Positions 31,065-43,064 of a stretch of DNA of 64,000 bases are shown here, one piece after another. Within the stretch, counting starts at the first letter, position 1. Every line of letters starts with the position of its first letter. This DNA comes from Phytopythium helicoides (lineage: Eukaryota > Oomycota > Peronosporomycetes > Pythiales > Pythiaceae). The notes below the pieces were generated by a model. The model had not been told where the DNA came from. It made no database searches and saw only the letters and a list, made by a program, of their open reading frames with translations. A program made the translations under genes and the position numbers. Location of the stretch: NCBI GenBank assembly GCA_024867545.1, contig JANFNE010000053.1:310001-374000 (forward strand), given 5' to 3'.

Positions 31065-32942
31065 ATGACGACCGCATACGGCCCGCAGGGCTTCCGCGAG
31101 TGCCTGGGCGACTACCGCGCCGAGGCGGACCTGGAGCCGGCCTCGCAGCCGCTCTACCGCTTCCAGCGCGACCTGCCGCGCCTGCCGGTGCCCAAGCTTG
31201 CCGACACGGTCGCGCTCTACCTGCGCACGATCGCTCCGCTCGTGACGCCCGCCGAGCTGGCCGAGAGCGAGCGCCTAGGCGCGCGAGTTCCTGGCGCCTG
31301 GCGCCATCGGCGAGAAGCTGCAGCAGCGACTGGTGCAGCGCGCCGCCGACCGCAAGGACTCGAGCTACCTCGTCGAGTGGTGGAACACGCTCGGGTACCT
31401 GCAGGTGCGCGACCCCGTGGTCTTCAACGTCAGCTACTTCTTCCACTTCGCCGACAGCGCGCACGCCGAGCAGCGCTCCAACGTCGGCCGCGCGGCGGCG
31501 CTGCTGCGCGGCAGCATGGAGTTCCGCGCGCTCGTGGCCAGCGGACAGCTCGAGCCCGAGCAGCTTGGCGCCAAGAAGACGCCCATCTGCGCCACGGCCT
31601 ACAAGTACATGTTCAACGCCTGCCGCATCCCGCACCGCCAGTCGGACACGTACCGCATCTTCGACCCGGCGCGCTTCAACCACGCCGTTGTCATGCGCCG
31701 CAACAAGTTCTTCAAGCTGGAGCTGCTCACGGCCAAGGGCAGCGTGCTCAGCTTCAAGCAGCTCGTCGCACAGCTTGAGCGCATCGTCAAGCTTGCGGAC
31801 GACAGCGCGGACGTGCCGCCTGTTGGTGTGCTCACCTCCGAGGACCGCGACAAGTGGGCCGACGCGCGCGACGAGCTCATCGCGTTCGACCCCGCCAACG
31901 AAGCCTCGCTGCGCGTCATTGAGAGCGCCGTGCTCGTGGTGAATCTTGACACGAGCAAGCCCGTGTCGCGCACCGAGGTGGCGCGCGCGCTCTGGCACGG
32001 AGACGGCCGCAACCGCTTCTTCGACAAGTGCATCCAGCTGTCGGTGTTTGAGAACGGCAAGGCCGGCCTGCTCGGCGAGCACTCGATGCTCGACGGCATG
32101 CCCATGTCTCGCTACGCCGACTTCTTGCTGTCGCGCCTCGCGCGCAAGCAGATCGACTTTGGCAGCGACCACTCGCCACCTGCTGAGGCCCCCAAGCAGC
32201 TCGCATTCAACGTCTCCCACAGCGCGCTGGCTGCCATTTCGGTCGCCGAGAAGACGTTCGACCAGACCGTCGTGGACCACGACGTGTACGTCGAGTCGTT
32301 CTACGGCTACGGCAACCGCGCCATCAAGCAGATGAAGTGTTCGCCCGGACGCGTTCGTGCAGCTCGCCATCCAGCTCGCGTACAAGAAGCTGTTCAACAT
32401 CAACGCGGCCACGTACGAGGCGTCCCAGACGCGCATCTTCCTGCACGGACGTACCGAGACGACGCGTAGCTGCACAAGCGAGAGTGCCGCCTTCACGGAC
32501 GCCATGGTGGATGTGAATGGCACCAAGACCCGCGAGGAGAAGCAGAAGCTGCTTTTGCAGGCAGCTAACGCGCATGTGGCGTACATGCGCAAGGCAGCTC
32601 AGGGTCTTGGTGTGGACCGTCACCTGCTTGCGCTGCGTCTGCTGGTGCAGGACGGCGAGCGCGTGCCATTCTTTGAGGACCCAGCGATGACCAAGTCGCG
32701 CTACTGGCTGATCTCGACGAGCCACCTCACGAACGAGCTGTTCGACGGCTGGGGCTGGGGCGAGGTTGTGCCTGAGGGGCCTCGGCATTGCCTACAGCAT
32801 CAAGAACCAGTCGGTTCAATTCAACATTGCGTGCCGGCAGCACGGCGACTGGGCCAGCAAGATGGGCCACCTGCTCGAGGAGAGCCTCGTGGAGATGCAG
32901 GCGCTGTTCCCGCCCGCCGCGGAGCCCAAGGCCAAGCTGTAG
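31065..32942 (+). CDS. Choline/carnitine O-acyltransferase family protein, with three one-base frameshifts
   Basis: About 625 codons of family sequence: QRDLPRLPVPKLADT at the N-terminus, EWWNTLGYLQVRDP, YRIFDPARFNHAVVMRRNKFFKLEL, the catalytic-histidine motif GEHSMLDGMP, and FVQLAIQLAYKKLFN, TYEASQTRIFLHGRTET and LISTSHLTNELFDGWGWG. These enzymes move acyl groups between CoA and carnitine. The length and lack of a clear leader resemble a carnitine acetyltransferase. The frame shifts near 31275, 32344 and 32778; each is repaired by ignoring one extra G or C beside a short run, and coding resumes perfectly. I therefore think indel errors in the assembly are more likely than a pseudogene. The stop is at 32940-32942. 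Confidence 0.8.
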
Positions 32943-33104
32943 ACGACCGTCCAAGGTATCGCACAGGTGGCATCGTGTGGTAATCAATCAATTCATTCAA
33001 CTTTCAATCAGTGTGCGATCATGTCTTTTGTCATGTTGAAGACTGAGTGGAGTTGCTGGTGGCTGGTCCTCGCAAAGGGATGGTCCTCCTCCTCCCCCCC
33101 TCAA

Positions 33105-33832
<728 letters not shown>

Positions 33833-33985
33833 CTCGACACCTTGGTGGCGGAGCGAATAAGGAGACCGTAGCTGCTCGTAAAGTTCGCTTTGGCATTTGC
33901 TAAGTGCGTTATAGTTCGCATACGAATACAGCGCGGCAACTTCAACTTGACCTGCTGGTGGCGCTCCGCGCCTTAAATACAACAA

Positions 33986-36318
33986 TTACGAGAGCCGCTT
34001 CTTGGGCCTCCGGCGGCTCGCGCCGTCCTCGTCGAGCGCGGCCACCACGCTCTTGAGCACCCCGACGACCGATGCGGCGGTTGGACGCTCCTGAGGGTCT
34101 GGAGACAGACACGCAGTCATGAGGATCCGCAGCGCGGCAGGACACTCGGCCGACACCTCTGCAGTCAGACTGTCTACTGTGGCCACAGCCCTGGCGTCTA
34201 CTTGAGCTTGGCGACTCGTGTCGAGCTCTACTAGCAACATGCCGAACGAAAACATGTCGGATGCCTCCGATGCCGCAGACTCGTGGACCAGTAGCTCGGG
34301 GGAGACAGCATCCACGCTGTGCACAGACGGCGGGCGGCTGTGACCCTCACCGAACTCGGGGAGTCGCTGGAAGTGGTCAAGATCCGCGATTTTGGCCGAG
34401 AATTCGTGGTCGAGCAGCACCGTCCTTGCGGACAGTCGTGTGTGTGCGACGCGCTGGGCTGAGTGCAAGTGCATCAGAGCGCGAGCCACGTCCAACGCGA
34501 TCTCGGCGCGCCGCGGACCCCACCAGGCCGTGTGGACGCCACTCTGATCGTCCTGACGCCGTCCTTGTTGTCTGAAGATACGTGCGCAGGTCGCCGCGGT
34601 CCATGAACTCGTAAAGCACGACGAGTCCCATTGTAGGTGAGACGGACACGCCAACGAGCCTGAGCACGTTCGGGTGCGAGATTCGAGCCAGCAGTGCGGC
34701 TCCCCTCAGGTCGTGATTCCTGACTCCATCATCTGTGCAGATTTTCGGATGGCGACTTGGTCGTCGCGATACCGACCAAGCCACATCGCTGGGTCCTGCG
34801 AATATTCATCTACAGCTCCATCTTCCTTGAACACCTCGGTCATAGGTCTATCAAGGGTGAGGAATGTCGCGTCACGGCGCCACTGGGAAAGGTTGAGCCG
34901 CTGAAGCGCGCTCTTTGGGGTCTGAGCTTGATCGTCTTCCAGCAGCGCATACCAGTCGTCGTCCACTCCGTCCACGACAATGTCTTCCATAACGATGTCC
35001 ACTGCTGCAGACACGTTGTCCTGGCTACTCTCGGTCGACCGTTCTCGGATCTGCTGCTTCCGTTGCCTCCGCTGGGACGCGAGCTTTGCAATGAGAGCGA
35101 TGAGCAGTCCTGAGGTGATGGCCACGGATCCAGCAATGATTGCTGGTCGCTGGGAGCCTCCTCCGGATGAACCTGTGCTCGCCGACCCGCTAGCGGACGC
35201 TGATTCACTCGCAGCAGCAAGGGAGGCGGGGTTGCACACGCCGATCGCTGGGTTGGACGCAAAGTACGAGACCTCTCCGTCGGCGCAGTTGGTGCTCTGA
35301 AACGCGTCGCTGTCGGCGCTGAAAGCTTCCAGAGCTGACAGGAAGGTAAATTGCGACTCGTTGAGCTGCTCGTTGTAGATAGCGTTGCTGCGCACGTCGA
35401 GTATCTGCAGCGATTTCTGAGAGTAGATGGCGTCTGGGATACTGGACAGTGCGTTGTCGGCAAGGTCGAGCGTCTTGAGAGCTGGCGCAGATGGCAATGG
35501 GGACACGTCCGCGAGTCCGCAGCCTGTCATGGTCCTGTTTGTTATCGGCCACGGACGTGAGCCACAGAGTCGACGAGCTGTGGACGAGCGTTGCGGACGT
35601 ACAGCGATGTGAGGTTGCGCGCGGTCGGGAGCGCCGCCGAGCCCATGGAAACATTGCGGAGTGATCTGATCGGAGACATGATGAGACCGTGTGAGCGCAG
35701 CTGATTTGTGGGCGATCTGCGGCCTGCTGCGGACGCACAGTGCGGAGAGGTTGGCTGCGGCCGCGGTCGAGGGCAGCGAGTTGGCCACGAGCGTCGCGGA
35801 CGGCGATCCATCCGCGTCGAGTTCTCCTCCCATGATACTCCTGCGGTTGCACATCCTGTTGGTCAAGAGGTCCGTCGCCATCCACCGGACGCTGCGGACG
35901 CACAGCTTGTCGCCAACTGCCGTCCAGAAGGCCGTCCTCGTCGCCGCGTCCGCACTTGCAGACAGGTCCGTCCACTCGGCCACTTCCTCGCCCACGTCCA
36001 CGCTGGAGCTGCTGCTGCTGTCCACGCTGGAGCTGCCAGCAGCTCCATTCACAGGCAGGCGACACCGGAGCAGCGCCGAGCAGCCGTTCCGCTCTAGCGG
36101 CCGCGCACACTGCGCAGTCGGCGCATTCGTCGGCCGTGGCGGCCGCGAGCACCAGCTGCGCGGCCGAGAAACAGGAGGCGTCCACATCGTCGGCCGTCCG
36201 CATGGGGCAGACGTTCGTTCGCGGCCGACTGGCTGAATGAGCTGCGGACGGGGATGGCCGTCATCCGCGGACGACCGTACCGTACATGTACCGTAGCTTT
36301 TCGCAGACTGGCGGACAT
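33986..36318 (-). pseudogene. LRR receptor-like TKL pseudokinase, multiply frameshifted
   Basis: Reading from about 36318 down: a Cys-containing ectodomain (ADECADCAVCAA), then weak LRR units (LKTLDLADNALSSIPDAIYS, LQILDVRSNAI), a Ser/Gly linker, a membrane helix (AIIAGSVAITSGLLIALIAKLA) with a basic stop-transfer stretch, and a juxtamembrane region. The kinase N-lobe follows (WLGRYRDDQVAIRKS, ISHPNVLRLVGVSV, YEFMDRGDL) and then the C-lobe (ALMHLHSAQRVAHTRLSARTVLL, SDMFSFGMLLVEL, DPQERPTAASV) ending at 33986. The pieces lie in different frames, with breaks near 36060, 34730 and 34560. HRD has become HTR and DFG reads DLD, so the kinase would be inactive. It resembles oomycete LRR-TKL receptors. 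Confidence 0.65.
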
Positions 36319-37227
36319 TCGGTTCGCCAGCTGATTATGATGGTCGGGTTGCGAGAGGTGTGGACGAAGCGGAGAAGAATCAAGTGCGCGTGGACTAAGC
36401 AGCGGCGGACCACAGTGGGCCTCCTCATGCGCGATCGCAGGCTGGGTTGCTGGTGCTTGTGGCTGGTGCAGGCGGCTCGTGTATCTACCACTTCAGACAA
36501 GCTATCGGCTTCCGCGGCGTGCCACTTGATTTCTTCCTGGCGAGTCTGAACTTGCGTGCGCAGCTTCAAGTCTGAGGATCGCGGCCGCCCGCGCGGCCAT
36601 CCACGCCACGCCACGATGGACTCGACGCACATGCACGTTGGGCGGCAATGGGTCCCCGCTCACGCATCGTACAACCTTCGTTCAGGAGAATCTCCATGGA
36701 CCGAAGCTTCCTGCGCTTTGCTCGCCGTTCCTCGCTGCTCTGGCTTGAGCACCCAGTCCATTAATGTGCTGCGAACCAACGATGCTCTATCGTGGTGACT
36801 TGACAGCGAGGAGAACTGAGTCAACTCGAGTGCGTGGACGCCGACGATCGGCCCGGAGCGGCTTGCACCGGCGCTGCTCGAGCGATGCGGGCGTGATGCT
36901 CGCGAGACGCCTGAGCTCCGACTTGTACTGTACGGCAGATGGGGCTCAAGACACCTTTACAGCCGATACTTCAACTTGAAGCGCGTCGAGTCCTCCTCGG
37001 GCAAAGGAGACTGCAGCAGGATGGGGGGATCAGATGCGGCGGGTGCGCGTTCAATTTGTTGAGGCTGCCTCGGTGGAGCAAGCAATGCTGCGGCCACTGC
37101 AGCTGAGAAGGCGACAATTCTCAGCTCCACACAGAGAATTCTTGCTCAAGGGAACCCGTTTGTAGCTTTCTACGACAGATCGCATTCGAATCGATACGTT
37201 TATTGAGGTGGTGAAAGACAACTCCGG
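36319..37227. other. Intergenic, no gene seen
   Basis: About 0.9 kb between the broken receptor gene and the outer border of the palindrome. No frame with family resemblance. Confidence 0.5.
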
Positions 37228-37394
37228 TCCAATATCCAACACATTTGATTGAGTGCGGCACCGTTCCTACTAGCAACTCGAAAGTTCCAAGCACTATCGT
37301 GCTGCTACGTACGTACCTGTTCCTTTCCCTGCACGGTCACACTCGCACGATCACATTGACGAAGGGGAGGGACAGCGACGCCTAAAGTAGAGCT

Positions 37395-39056
37395 TCAAAT
37401 GCGCACAAACTCGTCAGTCGCCGCCGGAGTCGCACTTGTAGGCGTGACGGCAACATCGATAGTGTTGACTTCAGCTCTCGGAGACGTCGCCTTGTTGTCT
37501 TGCAGGAGCTGCTTCTTGCGACGAATGGCGAGAAAGGCGAGCATCACGCCACCAACGGCAAAGAACGCAACAAGAACGATCACGACAACCTCTCCAGCCG
37601 CCAACCCACCAGCGGTAGCATCGGCACCAGTCGACAGGGAGATGCTGCGTGACTGCTGTTGCGATGAGTTGCTGCCTTCCGTGCTCGACGTGGTTGTCGC
37701 GGGGGTGACAGACGGACTCAGCGTCGTTGAGGCTGGGGTGGGAGTTCCGCCGCCCTCAGTGCTCGATGGGGTGTTAGTTGTTGGAGATGGGGTAGCCGAT
37801 TCATTTGCTTTGGTTGGTGCTGGGGTAGCGACACCACTCGAAGAAGTTGTTGGAGCGGGGGTCACAGGTCCTTGGTTCGACGTCGGAGCCGGGGTGGCCT
37901 TGCTGTCCGAAGTGGTTGGAGCTGGCGTAACAGGCCCTTGGTTCGACGTCGGAGCCGGGGTGACCTTGCTGTCCGAAGTGGTTGGAGCTGGAGTCGCAGG
38001 TCCTTGGTTCGACGTCGGAGCTGGGGTCGCCTTGCTGTCCGAAGTGGTTGGAGCTGGCGTAATAGGCCCTTGGTTCGACGTCGGAGCTGGGGTCACCTTG
38101 GTGTCAGTCGACGTCGGTGCTGGAGTTGGACTGCTCCCCATTGAAGTCGATGCTGGTGTGGTGGCTGGCGAGTAGGTGGTGTCTCCATCGCAGCTGTGGC
38201 TCGAGTACGGATACGGCTCAGAAGGAAGAACCCAGACGCACCCCCACGCTCCCGACGCAATTGCCTGGCACTGAGCGTCCACGGGAGCCACGCATGACTC
38301 CGAGTCCACCGAGTAGCTTGGGAGCTTGTCGAGACAGGAGGCAACCGCGATGTCTCCCACCCGCGGACAGTTGGCTCCCGCCGGATTCTTTGTTGCGTCT
38401 CCGCTGCACACTGGTCCAGCAATGCAGAATGTGGCGTCGCCTTCAACACTGACTTCCACACAATCCTTCGCAGTCGACGGCGACGAGTTGGATGTTGGAG
38501 CTAGAGCCGGTGACTCGTTGGTAGTTGGTGCTGGTGTTGACGACTCCTTTGTAGTCGGCGCTGGTGTTGGCGATCCCTGTGTTGTCGGTGCGGGAGTTGG
38601 TGTGTTATTACTGGAAGGAGCTGGAGTCGGCGATACGATAGTCGTCGGAGCTGGCGTCGGGGAAGCATTGCTAGTGGGAGCAGGTGTTGGCGATTCCTTT
38701 GAAGTTGCTGCCGGTGTTGGAGTTGGTGAAGTGTTGCTGGTAGGAGCGGGCGTTGGCGAGGAGTCCTTTGTGGTTGCTGATGGTGTCGATGCTGGTGCGG
38801 GAGTCGAGGATGCCGGGGTGGACGCCGGCACGCCACTCGTCGGAGCAGGAGTCACTCCACCTGTGGTATTTGCAGGAATCTCCGTGGAATTTCCAGCTAC
38901 ATTCGTTGGAATGGACGTCGATGCATCTTGCTGCTGAGCAGAGGTCGTGTCGTTCGAGACTGCTGGTGCGTTCGAAGAACCTGCGGTTGCCACAGGAAGA
39001 CTGGCGACGAGCAGTATCGCGGCAGTGACGACGGCGAACGCCCGCGAGAGCTTCAT
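37395..39056 (-). CDS. Mucin-like Thr/Pro-rich type I membrane protein (left arm)
   Basis: Starting at the ATG at 39056 (MKLSRAFAVV), the signal peptide ends near residue 25. Next come about 160 residues of PTPAPT-type stalk, then a Cys-rich module (CVEVSVEGDATFCIAGPVC through GAWGCVWVLPSEP), and a second stalk with four PAPTSNQGP units. One C-terminal membrane helix (VVVIVLVAFFAVGGVMLAFLAI) is followed by RRKK and a short tail ending DEFVRI. An in-frame upstream ATG at 39095 would bury the signal peptide, so I prefer 39056. The Thr/Ser density predicts heavy O-glycosylation. It resembles oomycete mucin-like cyst/cell-surface proteins in style; the Cys module is not recognised. Paralogue at 45658-47220. 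Confidence 0.85.
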   Translation of the reverse strand: MKLSRAFAVVTAAILLVASLPVATAGSSNAPAVSNDTTSAQQQDASTSIPTNVAGNSTEIPANTTGGVTPAPTSGVPASTPASSTPAPASTPSATTKDSSPTPAPTSNTSPTPTPAATSKESPTPAPTSNASPTPAPTTIVSPTPAPSSNNTPTPAPTTQGSPTPAPTTKESSTPAPTTNESPALAPTSNSSPSTAKDCVEVSVEGDATFCIAGPVCSGDATKNPAGANCPRVGDIAVASCLDKLPSYSVDSESCVAPVDAQCQAIASGAWGCVWVLPSEPYPYSSHSCDGDTTYSPATTPASTSMGSSPTPAPTSTDTKVTPAPTSNQGPITPAPTTSDSKATPAPTSNQGPATPAPTTSDSKVTPAPTSNQGPVTPAPTTSDSKATPAPTSNQGPVTPAPTTSSSGVATPAPTKANESATPSPTTNTPSSTEGGGTPTPASTTLSPSVTPATTTSSTEGSNSSQQQSRSISLSTGADATAGGLAAGEVVVIVLVAFFAVGGVMLAFLAIRRKKQLLQDNKATSPRAEVNTIDVAVTPTSATPAATDEFVRI

Positions 39057-39149
39057 CGCTCTGGAATTACAGTCCGACAAGAAAGTGCTGCTCACGGTCG
39101 GTATCTTATACGAGTCGAGCAGCGAGCAACTCGGCGAGTTAGGGAATGA

Positions 39150-40560
39150 GCCGGGTTGTTAGCAGATCGCAACAACGCTCGCATCTCTCCAAGCGTCCTA
39201 GTGGGTTCAGTCAACGGCCCAATCCGCCCCTTTGCCGAGTCGCCCAGTTGATGAAAAATGTCGTCGGCGCCTCTCCGCCACTGGCGGTGACCATTGACGC
39301 ATTGCTGAATCCGACGGTAACGGATTCCTCGAAGTTGAAGATCGTCTCGGACCGGACACTCCCAACGAATGTGAGCGCACGCACGTGCCTGTGCCGCAGC
39401 GCGTCCGACAAGGCGAGCACGTTCGTTTCCACCGGTATATGCGAATTGAATTCGGTCGCAGGCCCATGGACATGCCGAACGAACGCTCCCATAAAGTAGC
39501 ATTCACGGCGGTGTGGTGTGTCACCTCTTGCAGTCTAGCGATGAAAGCAACCTGGATATCTATCGGTCAATGCATCTGTGCACTCCAACCAACACGCACT
39601 TCATGCGCCTAGAAACTTCCCACGGACCCAATCATCCATTGTCGCTCTTGACCCTGACGTGCTGCTGGGCCAACTGACGAAAGGAATCAACTTCAACGAG
39701 ATGCACCTATATCGATTTTCACAGGTGTTGGCTATACATTCCCAATCCTCATTCGCGTCCATACTGAAGATGCCTCGCACTCCGCTTCTATCTGACGAGC
39801 TCTGTTGGTGAGCAACCACGCCTGGAGTTGGTGATCTCCGGCTGTGATTATTGGGTCCAAGCCGTGTGTAGACTGGAGAGAAAGCAACTTGAAGCACGCC
39901 ATCGACCTGGCAAGCCTTTCAGAGAGACTCACCCAGTGAGCATCTCAAAGCTCCGAGTCGCCAACTTGGAGAGCTCACCAGATGGACTGTGGATTTAAAA
40001 AAAAAAACTCTCCCAGAGCTGGAGCTGGAGTTACAGGCCAAGGCGCGGCTCAAATGTAGCGCATTGAACGACCTAGGGGTGAGAACCCGCGCACTCCCGT
40101 GGCGCTCTTATGGCGCGCAGCGAACCTAGATTGCCTTCAACTTGCAGTCCCGTCCGATGATTAAAAAGTTTATTCGGCAACCGGGTGCGGCGTGCGGACG
40201 CCAGAAACGGCCAGATAGACATGACGCAAATCCTCTAGAGATGCAGGTTGACAAACAGGACTACTAGTCGCCTCCTGGGCGGAGTTATCACGAATCGTTT
40301 CAGACCAATCCCCCGTTGAAGCTTCAACATCAACATCAAATCCTTGCATCCGTTGGGGAAGATGGTCCGCTGCACCCACTTCCCAGTCGCTCCAGCGGCG
40401 GAATGGAGCGTGGTGACTCTCCGCACGATGAGCCCTGGGAGCTCAAGATTTGTCCAGCGTGTGTGCGCCACCAACACTGCCTCACTCTCCGTTTTACCGT
40501 CTAAAGCGCAGTACAACAGCCAACCAACCAACCAACCAACCAACTGAGGCAAGAAAACCT
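39150..40560. other. Near-identical intergenic block of the palindrome, left copy
   Basis: The shared promoter interval between the divergent mucin-like and PAN genes. It is almost base-identical to 44150-45560; only a few substitutions were found by eye (for example near 40458). Several short frames (for example 39211-39492 and 39601-39897 on the minus strand) have identical counterparts, but that follows from DNA identity and does not show coding. A poly-A tract near 39998 and a CAAC repeat at 40522-40544 are notable. Confidence 0.6.
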
Positions 40561-40620
40561 CCTTCAAGCTAAACTTTCGTACCGAACGACTTTTTCGCTT
40601 TTTCAGCAACAAGAGCGACC

Positions 40621-41637
40621 ATGACACTTCGACGCATGCTTCTTCCCGTTCTCGTCTTCCTGGCACTGGTCGGTGCTTCAATGGCGCGTACGACACACCT
40701 CCGCGAGCTTGTGTTGGGCACGGAAGAGACTACGAGCCACGGCCATCGTCGCCTTGCAACGTGCGACATCCAGCAAGGTGTTGACTTCCTCGGGAACGAC
40801 ATCAAGAACGTCGGCAATCGCCAGGCCTCGGCTTGCTGTACAGAGTGTGCTGCTACGCAAGGGTGCGGTGCCTGGTCGTGGAGTGCCTGGAACTCGGGTA
40901 CGTGCTGGCTCAAGTCCAAGAAGGGCCAGACCGCGAACAACCCGAACGTGCAATCGGCCGAACTCACTGCAACGCCGCCGAGCTGTCCCATCACGGCCAA
41001 CCTCGACTACGTCGACAACGACATCGCCAATGTGCGTGCCAAGCCTGCTGGGGCCTGCTGTGATATCTGCAAAAGCTGGCCGGGATGCAACGCTTTCTCG
41101 TGGACTGACTTGAATGGCGGCACGTGCTGGCTCAAGTCCAAGAGGGGCCAGACTGTGATGAACCCAGACGTGCAGTCAGGCGATGTGGCTGGGCCACCAG
41201 ACTGCAACGTCGAGTACGGCGTTGACTACTACGACAACGACATTGCCAACGTTGCCGGGTATCCAGACCCGAAGGCGTGCTGTGGTGTATGCCTCAACTG
41301 GAGCGGCTGTCGTGCATTCTCGTGGACGTCGCTCAATGGCGGCACGTGCTGGCTCAAGTCACGCAAGGGCACGACGAATGCCAACTCCAACGTCGCCTCC
41401 TGCTCGGTGCTTGCGAATCCGCCACCGTCGTGCTCACTTCAGACTGACACCGACTACGTGGACAACGATATTGGCAACGTTCAAAACGGGGACGCCAACA
41501 ACTGCTGCGATATCTGTCGCGGGTACCCGGGCTGTGCCGCGTTTTCGTGGTCGAACTTTAACAGCGGTACATGCTGGCTCAAGTCGAAGAAGGGAAGCAC
41601 CATCGTCAAGATGGGTGTCATCTCGGGGACCATCTAA
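40621..41637 (+). CDS. Secreted protein with four PAN/Apple domains (left arm)
   Basis: 338 residues. The signal peptide covers residues 1-22. A short linker (THLRELVLGTEETTSHGHRRL) ends in a dibasic site that could be a propeptide boundary. Four PAN/Apple repeats of about 75 residues follow (starting near 49, 124, 198 and 275), each with the pattern C...D-x-DNDI-x-NV...ACC-x2-C...GC-x-A(F/W)SW...GTCWLKSK. PAN domains bind glycans or proteins; oomycete CBEL-type lectins pair them with CBM1, which is absent here. No membrane anchor, so secretion to the wall or medium is likely. The fourth domain and 3' flank differ most from the copy at 43065-44081. Confidence 0.9.
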   Translation: MTLRRMLLPVLVFLALVGASMARTTHLRELVLGTEETTSHGHRRLATCDIQQGVDFLGNDIKNVGNRQASACCTECAATQGCGAWSWSAWNSGTCWLKSKKGQTANNPNVQSAELTATPPSCPITANLDYVDNDIANVRAKPAGACCDICKSWPGCNAFSWTDLNGGTCWLKSKRGQTVMNPDVQSGDVAGPPDCNVEYGVDYYDNDIANVAGYPDPKACCGVCLNWSGCRAFSWTSLNGGTCWLKSRKGTTNANSNVASCSVLANPPPSCSLQTDTDYVDNDIGNVQNGDANNCCDICRGYPGCAAFSWSNFNSGTCWLKSKKGSTIVKMGVISGTI

Positions 41638-42140
41638 GCGAGAAGTGGTGGGTGTGTCAAGGAAGCAAGCGGGGCAGTAACGAGAAGAGCAGGAAAAGCG
41701 GTGTTCGTGGTTTGACCCGGTGCTCGCGGCTTGGTCGTGATCGACAGTGGTGTCGAGGGGTCAACGAGCGAGCAGTGGACAGACTGAAAATGTATTTGAG
41801 TAGCTATGGTGCATGTTAGTCGGCTCCTTGACGGATTGCATAGTGCTTTCGATTGAGAGGTGTGAAGCAAGAAACAAATAAACAAGCCAAAAACACATGC
41901 GTTGTTTCGTTTGAACTTTCTTTGAGCGAATGAATCTGTGCAAGCCGACGAGTTGTTGGCCATTCTGTCATGGATTGGACTTCTTTTAGTGATTGTTGCG
42001 GCACCAATGTTTGGAAAAAAAAATGCAACAATTTCTACGGAGCGGTCGTGCGATCTTGATGAAGTCGTACTTCGATCTGTGAGTCCACGGTCTCAGAAAC
42101 TTCGGCTAAACCAGGTTGAGTAATCCTGGGATGTTTTAGA

Positions 42141-42574
42141 ATTCCTTTGGGGGTAAATAATTCGTCCAAGCACATGCAATTTTGATTTTCCCCGGGCTCT
42201 TTCGTCGTGAATACAAGTACCAATTTCGTGGATGAACATTTCGTACGTATAAGCGAAACCCACTGAGCTACATACGCACACACGATTGCAGCTAGAACAA
42301 CTTCAGAACTGTACCACATGCAAGACATTTAGGATCGGTGGTAGGTCGATTGGGTTTGCTGGCTTCTAGGCATCCCAACGCGACCGAGGATACATACCAC
42401 AAAAAAGGTGGAAGCTGGGAATGATATAAGGTCGTCAACGAATTCGAAATACTTCACTCGCGCGAGATCATCGGTTGCGTTTTAGTGCTTAAATCGCATA
42501 GATGAGTATCTCTCATTCACTATATGCCCTCACACTAAACGATCGCAGACCAACACATAAAGGAATTCTAAAGC
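42141..42574. repeat. Spacer at the centre of the palindrome
   Basis: About 0.4 kb that is not mirrored. No gene or recognisable element. A TTAGAATTCCTTT motif occurs on both sides near the arm ends (42136-42148 and, inverted, 42560-42572). Confidence 0.7.
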
Positions 42575-43064
42575 TCACTTTGCCCCCAGGGGTACTCAAC
42601 CTGGTTTAGCCGAAGGTTCTGAGACCGTGGACTCACAGATCGAAGTACGACTTCATCAAGATCGCACGACCGCTCCGTAGAAACTGTTGCATCTTTTTTT
42701 TTCCAAACATTGGTGCAGCAACAATCACTAAAAGAAACCCAATCGATGAAAGAAAGACCAACAACTCGACGGCTTGCACAGATCCATTCGCTCAAAAAAA
42801 GTTCAAACGAAACAGCGCATGTGTTTTTGACTTGTTTATTTGTTTCTTTCTTCACACCTCTCAATCGAAAGCACTATGCAACCCGTCAAGGAGCCGACGA
42901 ACATGCACCACAGCTACTCACATACATTTTCAGTCTGTCCACAGCTCGCTCGTTGACCACTCGACACCACTGTCGACCAAGCCGCGAACACCGGGTCAAG
43001 CTACGGACTCCGCTCATCCCGTTACTGGCCCGCTCGCTTCCTTGACGCACCCACCACTTCTCGC

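Larger units (their letters stand above)
37228..42140. repeat. Giant inverted duplication, left arm (~4.9 kb)
   Basis: This block is repeated in reverse orientation at about 42575-47384. Matching positions sum to 84714 in the outer-middle part and 84702 nearer the centre; the shift comes from a different number of CAAC repeats. The homology ends sharply at 37228, where TCCAATATCCAACACATTTG mirrors the sequence finishing at 47384. The arm holds a mucin-like gene on the minus strand, about 1.4 kb of nearly identical intergenic DNA, and a four-PAN gene on the plus strand. Confidence 0.9.

Noticed and set aside
30979..32592. Minus-strand ORF of about 537 codons opposite the carnitine acyltransferase gene
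   Set aside because: Antisense shadow; plus-strand frames carry all family motifs, including the catalytic histidine.
39211..39492. Conserved ORF identical in both palindrome arms (mirror at 45222-45503) as a gene
   Set aside because: Identity is at DNA level over the whole block, so it does not show coding constraint; no family match.
40621..40760. RXLR-type host-targeting motif in the PAN protein (HLRE then acidic residues after the signal peptide)
   Set aside because: The sequence is THLRELVLGTEE, not R-x-L-R with a proper EER; a dibasic propeptide linker is a simpler reading.
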